Shown one piece after another: positions 54,717-64,000 of a stretch of DNA of 64,000 nt. The stretch is from contig CM071930.1 of the NCBI GenBank assembly GCA_016081115.2, forward strand, positions 29,403,641 through 29,467,640. Direction: 5' to 3'. Position 1 is the first letter of the stretch. Each line of letters starts with the position of its first letter. The position numbers and the translations under genes were made by a program. The stretch comes from Rehmannia glutinosa (lineage: Eukaryota > Streptophyta > Magnoliopsida > Lamiales > Orobanchaceae). The notes below the pieces were generated by a model. That model did not search any database and was not told the origin of the DNA. It worked only from the letters and a program-made list of their open reading frames with translations.

Positions 54717-57700
54717 ATGGCACCAACTTATGACTTTACCAAGTTAGGAAAGCAAATCCACACCGCTCTACGGTGGATTTTGAATGATGAAACAGGGGTC
54801 CGACGACACCCTAGTGAAGAAAAATCGCCGAGAAGTTGGAAACGCCCGGACTAAAACCGTTTCTAACGTTAGAATATCCGATGACCTATGTGGAGGAGGT
54901 CGCACAATTCTACGTGAATGCCGAGATTCACGACGAAGGAATCAAGTCATCTTCACGGAAAGCGGTGACTATCTCTCCAAGGATTTGCTGAACATTGCTC
55001 ACTACCAAGGAGAGGGAGCATCGAGATTAAGGAAGTGATGTCAACCTGGCTAATGCTTGGAAAGAAATAGCCAAGCCCGACTTTGCTTGATAAAATAGTG
55101 TATACAAAGAAAACAAGAGATCTGGCAAGGAGGATTATCACAAGTTGTTGGATATAGTTGCCAAATGTATCGACATCAAATTTGGCGACTTTGACCAATC
55201 ACAAAGGCCAAACTTATTGTAATGGCTGCAATCATCGAAGAAAAGAAGATAAATCTGGGCTGAGTTTGTCTCTGACAGACTCTGCGAACGTGGGAACAAG
55301 TCCTTCAAAGAAGATGGCTCATTTGGAGGATCCCTAGGATATGGCCTAGTAATTGGCCGACTATTGGAGGTGAAAGGAGTCCCTCTTAGACAAGGGAAGG
55401 CATTCCATGTTAACAAGAGGATGTTCGAGCAAACCTCTCTGGCGCTCGTGCGAGCTTACGCCAAGAGAATCGACACTGAGGGGAATCACCGACCAAAGAT
55501 ACAAAATGTTTCCTCTCCACCAAGAAGAAAGTCGCCCTACAACTAAGAAGAAGATCCCGCTGCCCTGCAAAGAAAGAAAACCAAACATGCTCTTGCCCTT
55601 GCGCAGAAGTCACCCGCCCAAAGAGCCGTGTCTCTCCCCTGCAGCGGATCGAGAAGGACTCACAAATACCTTCTCCGATCGTCAAAAGAGGAGAATCGAG
55701 AAGCCACGACGGCCCGCTCCTCGGAAAGACACCAAAGACGGCCTCCGCCGCTCAAGACTCGAAGACACACCGTCTCGAACCGTAAATCCCTCGGTACAAA
55801 CTAGAGACGAAGAAGACTTATCAAGAGCTCCGAGCCGGAGAAACTAGCCGAGTCGACCACTCGGCTAGAGCAGACATCTGGAGATCGGCTGCTGGAGAAG
55901 TAGAGTCTCCGCATGTAGTTGATGAAACAGCCAAGTCTGCTGAAGGCGTCACAGAGGCAACCCAAGACACAAATCGTAGTTCACATAGTCAAACACAAGA
56001 AGAAATCTGGAGCGGATAGTGATGTAATGATCCTATCTCCACCTTACCCGGACATCCAAAATCGTCTGCGTGAGTGGAGGAAATGGAAGTTGAGTAAGTC
56101 AAGGGAACAGTTCCAACGGCCCGAGTTTATAGAAGAAGAAGAGAACTGCTAAATTTCCTTGGACTAAAGATCGTGCTCCCAAAGACTTGATGAAGACAAT
56201 CGCTTAGACATCCTGCAGATTTTCAAGGAAAAGGAGAGAAAAGCAAGTTGAGGAAGCCAAGCACGTGAGAAGGCAAGCATCCGCCCCATCTCCCATTGCA
56301 AACACACACATCCTCTCCTTGATGTCTTCTCGACAAAGTGATGAGGAACCTGGAGAATGTCTTTTTGTTGAGAAGAGTTGCAAATGCGGCAAGCATTGCA
56401 TGAATCGAAATCCTTCACGAGCAAAGATCGATAGAGGGACCTGGAGAGTCCTCGAACACGGTGAAATCGATCCAATGGGAGTGGTTCAAAATAGCCACTA
56501 TTGTTGCTCCCACCACTTCCCACTCACTCGGAAGAAGGCAATAAGGGACATGGCGATGAAACCGGGATAATGGGGACCCCAATCGAGCCAACCCCTATTG
56601 AAGGTGTTTTACCCCTTGCCCCCACACTGAACATTCAAAAGAAACAATCGGGAGTTTGGAGACGAGTGACCCCATTCCAAGTCACTCACCTGGTGCGCCA
56701 CCGTGAGGGGGAAACTCCCTCCACTGCAGGCAAGGTCGGAGGATGCTGCAGATGACTCCACCACGAATCAAGGAGGCGAAGGAGAGAAATTACAAACACA
56801 AGAAGAACAGCAAGTTGCCATCAACGAATCTTAGACAGATTGAGACTGTCTCACCGAGGTGCCGACGCTCGAAGGCTAATGATGTCTTCTTGATGCGGTC
56901 GAGGCACGAGGAAGGAACAACCCCGGGAGTTAACACTGGGCGATGAAAGTGCAATCCATGGGGTTGAGACTCTAATGGATGCCACCGTAGAAGACCCTAA
57001 GACAGTGACACCGTCGAAAGGGAGGACCAAGGCCTTGCGGCAAAGAGAGAGACCGGAGGTATCAAGGCCCACGGGAGGTTGAGACTTCCCGGGGTAAAGA
57101 AGTCGATATAGAGAACATCCTCCTGCTATCATCGACCCATCCGAGAAGGAGATAAGCGCACTTCATGATTCCCAGGACAATCCTGATGTCACTTTTCCGG
57201 GATCGGAAGGCGAAAGAAGAAGCCGAGTCATCCCCATGCCAAATCCAAAAGACTCACCGTGCGGATGTTCCAAGCACGAGCAAGTCGATCCCAAGACTAC
57301 TCGTCAAACTTTTAACTCGATGATGAGCCACCAATGGAAATCTCATCATCGTCCGATGACGCTCGATAAGGCCGAGGACCACCTCATGAAATGGAAAAAT
57401 CACCGAGACCAACGGTTGTTAAGGCATACCGAGGCTCAAGAAGTCGGGTATACTTCACAACTAAACCCAACAACCAGAGACCATTTGCGCGGCCCCTCAA
57501 GTTGCGGCAGGTCGATTCCTAAAAGAACTTCACGCGCACCGCTCATCATCGAACAAATCCCGGTGGGCGGTGATGAAACTTTTATAGAATCCTTTCCTTT
57601 TTCTCTGGAGGTACCCGACCTCCATGAAGAGTCGAGAGAATGAGCGCGCGCTATCACGGACCAACTCCCGTTTTCTCATCGTGTACCATTGTTCCACCGC

Positions 57701-59275
57701 TATGACTTTGATGTCAGTATGGCCATCACCGCAATGAAGAATCACCAAGTTCGAGAAGTGTTCAAGGCACTCGTTTTGCTTTGAGGTTGAAAGGATGGAG
57801 AGGCATCGAGCCTCTTTGGACATGCGATCGACAACAGAGATGCCAACCTTACAGTGATTTAAGAGGCATAACAGATTCGGATCGGGAATGGTGGCAACAA
57901 AGAAGAAACAATGCATGTGGAACAAGTCGATTCTTCGGACATTGTTCAACAAGTCAGGCTGTATGGAGAGTCAAAATGCTTTGATGCAAAACGAAGCCGA
58001 AAAACATATTGAGCATATGCATGAAGCTCACACTTTGCCGAGATAAAGTCTGCTGCGTGAGCAAAATACAAATGACCTACAAATGACGTTTGGAAGAACA
58101 CATGACAAGAAAATTCACCTTCTCATGGCCGAGATGAAGCCGATTTCAGTGAGAATCCAACGCTACTCGATCCGAATTCCGTCGCATACAACGCAGGACT
58201 TTCGAAGCGAACTCAACCATCGAAGACTTCGACTTCATGCTTGCCAAGATGTTCCCCGGGGTTCCTCTATCCTTTGATGATGCCAAAAAGGGGAAGAGGA
58301 ATACCTTAAAGCGCTAAAATCAAGTCGAGAAGAAAGGAAAGCGGTGAGAAGGGAAAATCAGTGAGGAAGTCTTGAAACAGAAGAAAGGAAAGCTTGTTGA
58401 GGGGAAGGGTCGAAGATGTGACTTTGATGATTGCACAAACCCCTCAACAAGGTCCTCATCACGGTGACATTATAAGCGAAAACTCCTTGTGACTCGCCAC
58501 TCCAACACTCTGCTATATCCATGGCCGATAAGAGAAAAACTATTGAAGCATGGATGAAGGAAGTGGAAGGAAGAATGGATGCCCGAATCATGAATATCTT
58601 GAAAGAACACGGAGGCATTCCAAAGTGAAGAGAGATACTTATGCCATCTCGGATGTCGGGACGAGCCACGATCGTTGATGAATTTAAAATGCTCGAATCG
58701 AGGATACTTTGCAAATATGTCTATGGCTCAAGCTTGGGACTTGTCTTGGGAAAAGGGTCTCACGTTATGTGAAGAAGGCGACAGACAGAATGACTCCTAA
58801 ATCACTCTGCTGGTCACTCCGCCGTCACTCACCGGAAAGAAGAAGACCCCAAGACAAAGATACGCCCAGAGGTAGAGGAAGAAGCGATGAGTGGAGGAAG
58901 AAGCTTCAGACCTAGGCCTCTGCCCAAAAACATTGAATACGTGGATCCAGGAAAGAAAGGAGGGATCTACTGGGCTGGGCTTGACCAAGTAGCGAATTTG
59001 CAAGTGGCAAAAACTAACGCTGAGTATGTGAAAAGACTAGAAGAAGAAAACAAGAGACAAACTCAGCTATGGGAGGAGAGACAGAAAGAATAAGAAGAGA
59101 TGAAGCTGCCAGGAAGGCATATGAAAAGAAAAAGAAGGCAGCTGATGACGAGAAAAAGAGAAGGAGAGAAGAAGATGCTGATCAAGATGAAAGAAGGAGA
59201 CAGCGAAGAAGATGAAGTGTTGTTGTCCACCCCTTCGTGTATTTTATCATGTAAATACATACAATGTAAGTCTTC
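54717..59275 (+). pseudogene. Post-pol coding region of plus-strand Copia, about 4.5 kb, frame-broken
   Basis: ATG at 54717 opens MAPTYDFTKLGKQIHTALRW, paralleling MAPKFDYIRLSKKIHSGASV in the minus copy. Counterparts of every minus-strand block can be found in order: FGGSLGYGLVIGRLLEVKG (about 55320), FHVNKRMFE (55400), PPYPDIQNRLREWRKWKL (56040-56095), KEISALHD-like text (57150), MFPGVPLSFDDAKKG-like (58250), MADKRKTIEAWMKEVEGRMD (58519-58580) and FRPRPLPKNIEYVDPGKKGG (58901-58965). Most other sequence is frame-scrambled. Conservation between two family members shows that the region is coding in the family. Composition is hydrophilic and charged throughout, without a membrane segment. Confidence 0.65.
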
Positions 59276-59468
59276 TGTAATAAAGCTATAAATTCTTTAT
59301 TTTTTTGTGAAGACAATTATGTGCTCTGATACACCTTGTAAACAAATTGATTGTTTAAGGAACAAGAATGATATGATCAATAAAAGAATTGATTCTGCGC
59401 ATACATTCTATGTCAATACACTATCTGTATGTATCTTTGCTGTTTGCATTTTAAGTTTTGGCATCATC

Positions 59469-59482
59469 AAAAAGGGGGAAAT
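59469..59482 (+). promoter_or_regulatory. Polypurine tract (47014 copy)
   Basis: AAAAAGGGGGAAAT directly before the 3' LTR. Confidence 0.9.
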
Positions 59483-61020
59483 TGTTAGGAATTTTATTGT
59501 TTAGATTTTGATGAATGCCATGTAAAACTTAGAATAGAAAGTTGGCACCCCAATTCTTGTTGTAAAATGCATTGTAACAATTAGAGCAGACCAAGCTGAG
59601 TTAAGTCGACTACGCCCTAACATGCAAGACAACAATCAAGACTGGAAGGAAGACTCTGCTGGGGGACAAATGAGTATGGAAAAGAAGAGTAGACAGAACT
59701 CTATCGGAGAAGCAATGAGATGCAAACAGTGGAGCATTAGTCAAGTCAACTCAAGAAAAGCCAAGTCTCAAGTTGAAGTGACAAGAGTCGTCCAATGATT
59801 GAAAGTCGACTCTAAGTCACCTGGGAAAAACAAGGAAATGCAAATCAGTCGAGATAATCGAAAAGAACCGTTGCACGAAATCAAGAGATTTACTTAAACA
59901 AGTAATATCTCCATACCACCTTTCTCGAGTGCTCGATCCCGGAAGCGTGCAAAAGGAATGAACCAATGGGAAGCACTACACCGTGTCGAACTCGAAAAGG
60001 TGAAAGAACAATTCATACGAGGAAATGGCAATTCCAAGAACTCGCAACAAGACAAGCCAACGATCGCAAAGTGACTTTCAAAAACAAGCCTATCTCTTCA
60101 ACGGGCAAATTTTTGAAAGTTCACTATAAAAGGCTGAGGAGTTTGTTTGAGAAGAAGGATGACACACATGTGAGATATACAAGCATATTAGAAAAACTGA
60201 AATATTCTCAATCCTCAAGCCTACATTACGAAGAACATCAATCCAACACTCACCTGTGAAGGAAAGATAACTTCAACCAAACTAAAATACTGAAAACAAG
60301 GGGTCTACATTCCAGGAAGGATTGTAGGAAGGTTCAAGGTTGAACCAAGTCTTAAGCTTTTGGAGGGCTTCGTGATCAAATCCAAAGAGTTTGAGCAAGT
60401 GAGTCAGAGTAGCAAAGCGGTACCCCTGTGAAGAAGCCGAGTCGTCGAGAAGCCACCGAGTGATCAAGGCATCTCCAGATCGAGTCCCAAAGGATCAAGT
60501 CACCGTGTGATCAAGACTTGTATCCGGACTTACCACTTTGTAAACCGATCATTACTTAGTGGATTCCTCCGGAGTTGGAGAAGAGAGGAGTAGAAGAATT
60601 ACCCCATCTTCGAACCTCTATAAAAATTTCATTGTGTCATTTACATTTCAACACTTAAATTCTGCATTTTTAACTCGCTTATATCTCACGATAAATTTGC
60701 TATCCACTTGATAATTTATAAGTACTAAATCAAGCTCTAAAATCTTGCTTAATCAAACTTAAGGGTGTTAAGTCTTCCATTGAAAACAAAACCAAAATTG
60801 AGTCAAATTATAATTATAACAATGACCGAGTTACTCCATCAATGTTCAAATTTGAGTCTTTTGAGAGATTAACTCTATTGAGTGACTAATTCGATCGTCC
60901 ATCAAGGACACAAACAGGTAGAATCAACTCTGAAATTTAAAAGGACTAAATCGAAAATTTGGTAAGGTTTATTCAACCCCCCCCTTCTAAACCTTACGCT
61001 TACACCCCTTGGGACCTACA
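59483..61020 (+). repeat. 3' LTR of plus-strand Copia (47014 copy)
   Basis: TGTTAGGAATTTTATTG ... GGGACCTACA; TATA box at 60125-60131. Long identical stretches shared with 47014-48561 alternate with short scrambled patches. Confidence 0.92.
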
Positions 61021-61220
61021 TAAAACATCGCTACCTCTTCGAGATAGGTATGCGAGTACTCCATGGTCAGAAAAGCCTCGAGACCTGACTTTTCTAGCAT
61101 CTCAACTATCTTCTTAACAAGGGTTTCATCAGAACCCTGCTTCACCATTCGTTCGAAATCCACTGACGCTCCTGAGTGAATTTTCTTTGAGAGCCTGATA
61201 TAGTCGAACTTTGGTGCCAT
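61021..61220 (-). pseudogene. Start of post-pol ORF of minus-strand Copia, cut by insertion
   Basis: ATG at 61218-61220: MAPKFDYIRLSKKIHSGASV, then MLEKSGLEAFLTMEYSHTYL and MFYV, where the TAAAA duplication begins. It continues in phase at 47008 with NAEVQDKG. The apparent extension VGPKGCKRKV is LTR sequence. Marks the true N-terminus of the post-pol product. Confidence 0.75.
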
Positions 61221-61791
61221 TTTTAGTGATTTTTACTAATTAAAAACTGACGAACTTGCTTGAGAGTACTTAGGGGTTCCGAGAGAAAAATATATCTTGC
61301 TTTTGCCTTGCTAGAAGATGAACAGTTTCAGTAGGGAAGAGAGAAGACTGAAAACCATATATATAAGGGTTTGAAAGTACATGTCTTTGGATTTTGAATT
61401 TTGATCAAGATCAACGGCTCAAATTAGAATGTCAAAACCGCATTTAATTCCTCGCGTTTAACTCCTCGCATTTAATGCAGCAGCATTTATATCCAATCAT
61501 ATGCTTATTGTGCAGCTTTTTACTGTACCCGTCATTATTACGCTGGCGTCACCCTTAAAAACATTCCCGCTCATTTAAAATGACTGCATTTTTGTCACTT
61601 AGTTCATAAATGACCCAGCTTATATCAAATATGACTTAACTCTGCTTCTCTCTTCTCATTAAGTGACTCAGCTATCAGCTAACTCGATGCAGCTGACTTT
61701 CTGACATTGCTGTTTCACTTGGCTGATTTGTGAAACTTGCTCGTTTCTCATTTTCTCATTGACTATCTCTGCTGATTGAGTCTTCTGAGTG
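61221..61791 (-). other. Pol to post-pol spacer of minus-strand Copia
   Basis: About 570 bases without an open frame. Rich in GACTCAGCT-type words. No defined signal recognised. Confidence 0.6.
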
Positions 61792-62343
61792 TTAACTCAG
61801 CTCAATTAACCCTAGCTCATTCTTAAGCTCTTCAAATCTTGATTCACATAGGGGCTTAGTGAATATGTCAGCTAACTGCTTATCCGTTGAGATATATTCC
61901 AAAGTGATGTCTTTCTTTTCAACATGAACTCTTATAAAATGATATCTGACATCAATGTGCTTTGTTCTTGAATGCAACACAGGATTTTGAGTGATTGCAA
62001 TAGCACTAGTGTTATCATACATAATTGGAATTTCTTTTTCTTCAACCTCATAATCTCTCAGCTGCTGTCTCATCCATAAGACTTGGGCACAACAGCTGCC
62101 TGCAGCTATATACTCTGCTTCAGCTGTGGATGTGGCTATTGAGTTTTGCTTCTTGCTAAACCAGGAGACCAATCTATTTCCAAGCATTTGACAAGTACCT
62201 GAAGTACTCTTCCTGTCAACTCTACATCCAAAGATAGTAACCAATAATCTTGAATCTTCATTTGGATAAACCAATAATCTTGAATCCACCTTTCTTTGGA
62301 TGTCATGTGGCTCTCCTTTGGTGCAGATGGAAATCTTGCACAT
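61792..62343 (-). pseudogene. pol: Copia RNase H of minus-strand copy
   Basis: Open frame with VDRKSTSGTCQMLGNRLVSW, FSKKQNSIATSTAEAEYIAA, CCAQVLWMRQQLRDY, HSRTKHIDVRYHFIRVHV and the end FTKPLCESRFEELKNELGLI. It is out of phase with the preceding RT piece. Between them 62241-62286 holds CCAATAATCTTGAATC twice, 30 bases apart, and the RYLKGT segment is missing, so a small deletion plus local duplication broke the gene. Confidence 0.85.
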
Positions 62344-63056
62344 ACACCTAATGCAAAGGTGATGTATGGCCTGCTGGCTGTTAAGTAGAGCAATGATCCA
62401 ATAAGTGCTCTATATCTGGTTTGATCTACAGCCTTGCCATCTGCATCCATGTCCATATTGACAGATGTGTTCATTGGTATTTTCACAGAAGACTTCTCTT
62501 CCATACCAAATTTCTTCATTAAATCTCTGGTGTATTTTGTTTGACTTATGAAGGTTCCATCCTTCAATTGCTTGACTTGAAGACCTAGGAAGAAAGTCAG
62601 CTCTCCCATCATGCTCATCTCAAATTTGTCTCGCATGAGATTTGAGAACTTATCACACAGCTCTTTGTTTGTGGATCAAAAAACAATGCCATCCACATAT
62701 ATTTGAACAAGCAGTATACTCTCTCCATATTGAATTCTGAAGAGTGTTCTGTCCACTTTGCCTTTGGTGAATCGATTGTCAGTTAGGAATTTAGACAATG
62801 TATCATACCATACTCTTGGTGCCTGTTTCAATCCATATAATGCTTTCTTGAGCTTGTACACCTTATCCCCAATAGTCTTCTCAAAACCTGGAGGTTGTTC
62901 AACATAGACTTCTTCCTCTAACAATCCATTTAGAAATGCATTCTTCACATCCATTTGATACACAATGAAGTTCTTATGTGCAACATAGGTAAGAAACATT
63001 CTTATTATTTCTAATCTTGCAACAGGAGCGAAGGTTTCATCAAAATCTATTCCCTA
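62344..63056 (-). pseudogene. pol: Copia reverse transcriptase of minus-strand copy
   Basis: In one phase: EGIDFDE-type text after a TAG (63054-63056), KNFIVYQMDVKNAFLNGLLE, KLKKALYGLKQAPRVWYDTL, LLVQIYVDGIVF, TGA (62676-62678), then FEMSMMGELTFFLGLQVKQL, KFGMEEKSSVKIPMNTS and SLLYLTASRPYITFALGVCA. The catalytic YVDD reads YVDG (codons 62688-62699; GAC to GGC), so this RT is inactive even if the two nonsense codons are ignored. Confidence 0.88.
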
Positions 63057-64000
63057 TTCTTGGCAATACCCTTTGGCTACCAATATTGCTTTGTTTCTCA
63101 CCACAAATCCTTCCTCATTCATCTTGTTTCCGAAAACCCATTTTATGCCAATAACATTTAGGTGGGTTGGCCTCTGCACCAATTCCCATACCTTGTTTCT
63201 TTCAAATTGATTCAGCTCTTCTTGCATGGCTTGAATCCAATGTGTGTCAACCAATGCTTGAGACACATATTTTGGCTCTATTTGGGAAATAAAACAAGTA
63301 AACATTGCTTCATGTTGTGCTCTGGTTTTGGTTCTTATGCCATCTCTTACATCTCCAATAACAAACTCTGGTGGATGGTCTCTCAGCCATCGTATATCAG
63401 GTTGGAGCAAGTCAGCTGGATTCAACCGTCTCGCAGCTAAGTTGTCTTGAACAACACTTTCATCTTCATTTAGCTGCAGACTTTCCAGCTGTCTTTGAGA
63501 TTCAGCTATTTCATCTTCTTCTGTGTTGATTGCTCTTACTTCAGCTTCAACATAAGGACTCTTCTGCATAGTTGGCTGATTCAACTTGTCAGCTAACTCT
63601 TCAATGTCTTCTCCATTCACATTGGGTTCATCAAAAACCACATGGATAGACTCTTCTGTGACCATAGTCCTCTTATTCAGCACTCTATAGGCTTTGCTCT
63701 CAGCTGAGTATCCCAAAAAGATACCTTCATCAACTTTAGCATCAAAGGCCTTCAAATTATCTTTGCCATTGTTATGGATGTAACATTTACATCCAAATAT
63801 CCTAAAGTATCCAACATTTGGCTTTCTCCCTGCCCAAATCTCATAGGGAGTCTTGGTTAATTGCCTATTAATGATGCATCTATTTTGAGTATAGCATGCT
63901 GTGTTAATGGCTTCAGCCCAAAATCTCTTAGGCAATCCAGCTTCAGCTAACATGGTCCTTGCAGCTTCCTTGAGAGTTTTGTTCATTCTTTCTGCTACTC
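63057..64000 (-). pseudogene. pol: Copia integrase C-terminus and RT N-terminus of minus-strand copy (partial)
   Basis: The frame enters from beyond the window (integrase core end: NKTLKEAARTMLAEAGLPKR, FWAEAINTACYTQNRCIINR, KTPYEIWAGRKPNVGYFRIF, GCKCYIHNNGKDNLKAFDAK). It continues through a linker to the RT start (DTHWIQAMQEELNQFERNKV, NKMNEEGFVVRNKAILVAKG, YCQE) and stops at TAG 63054-63056. Over 310 residues it is uninterrupted, markedly better preserved than the same region of the 47014 copy. Confidence 0.88.

Larger units (their letters stand above)
47014..61020 (+). mobile_element. Full-length plus-strand Copia (Sirevirus-like), TAAAA target duplication
   Basis: Complete structure: LTRs 47014-48561 and 59483-61020, PBS, gag, coiled coil, protease, integrase, RT, RNase H, post-pol region, PPT. 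TAAAA precedes 47014 (47009-47013) and follows 61020 (61021-61025). It lies in opposite orientation inside a member of its own family, splitting the post-pol frame between MFYV and NAEVQ. It should be the younger of the two, yet its frames are broken every few hundred bases and LTR differences clump at CAG/CTG sites, so part of the damage may be sequence error. Confidence 0.9.
13201..64000 (-). mobile_element. Minus-strand Copia (Sirevirus-like), split by three nested insertions
   Basis: Running right to left: integrase, reverse transcriptase and RNase H (63986-61792), a long post-pol coding region in four pieces (61220-61021; 47013-45222; 38563-37388; 16462-14970), polypurine tract and 3' LTR (14708-13201). 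The 5' LTR, gag and protease are beyond 64000. The insertions removed no host sequence apart from creating target duplications, and reading frames rejoin across them. It belongs to the same family as the copies at 10434 and 47014. Without the insertions the part in view is only about 8.9 kb. Confidence 0.88.

Noticed and set aside
55407..55847. 146-codon plus frame as a new Arg-rich gene
   Set aside because: It is an out-of-phase reading of the post-pol region; the frame matching the minus copy is different, and frames here are probably affected by sequence errors.

Overview
This window is transposon-packed nuclear DNA of a flowering plant, most likely a eudicot. No ordinary host gene, tRNA, rRNA or CRISPR array is recognisable. 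The plant assignment rests on the element families: FAR1-type and Ulp1-carrying Mutator-like elements, an Athila-type Gypsy with the tRNA-Asp primer site, a Tekay/Del-type chromovirus, and Sirevirus-like Copia elements. The species cannot be read from the sequence.

Layout. Bases 1-294 are a decayed LTR tail. Bases 295-1495 are AT-rich, with a loose TATACTTAGTT-type repeat, and end in a MULE-like terminus. From 1532 to 10433 lies a decayed Mutator-like element with two convergent broken genes: a SUMO-protease-like (Ulp1/C48) gene on the plus strand (2600-6532) and a FAR1/FHY3-type transposase on the minus strand (7231-10101). From 10434 the window is a stack of nested LTR retrotransposons. A plus-strand Copia (LTR, primer site, gag) is cut at 13200 by a minus-strand copy of the same family, which runs from 13201 past the end of the window.

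Inside that minus-strand Copia sit three further insertions: an Athila-type Gypsy (16463-37387, minus), a small gag-only Copia of another family (38564-45221, minus, target duplication CCAGT), and a plus-strand full-length Copia of the same family as its host (47014-61020, target duplication TAAAA). The right-hand LTR of the Athila element is itself split by a chromovirus (28424-37010, minus, target duplication CGCAC). The nesting gives a relative insertion order: MULE, then Copia at 10434, then minus Copia, then its three inserts, with the chromovirus later than Athila.

Functionally, each retroelement carries its own promoter (LTR TATA boxes), primer-binding site, gag, protease, integrase, reverse transcriptase/RNase H and polypurine tract. 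Almost all reading frames are broken by nonsense codons and frameshifts. The large Copia family has about 4.5 kb of conserved reading frames between pol and the 3' LTR, predicted to encode hydrophilic, coiled-coil-rich proteins that I cannot assign. All three insertions into the minus copy fall in this region. A further point affects interpretation: differences between paired LTRs cluster at CAG/CTG sites, notably in the 47014-61020 copy and the left chromovirus LTR. This looks more like base-calling or polishing error at CHG-methylated DNA than natural decay, so some frameshifts may not be real.
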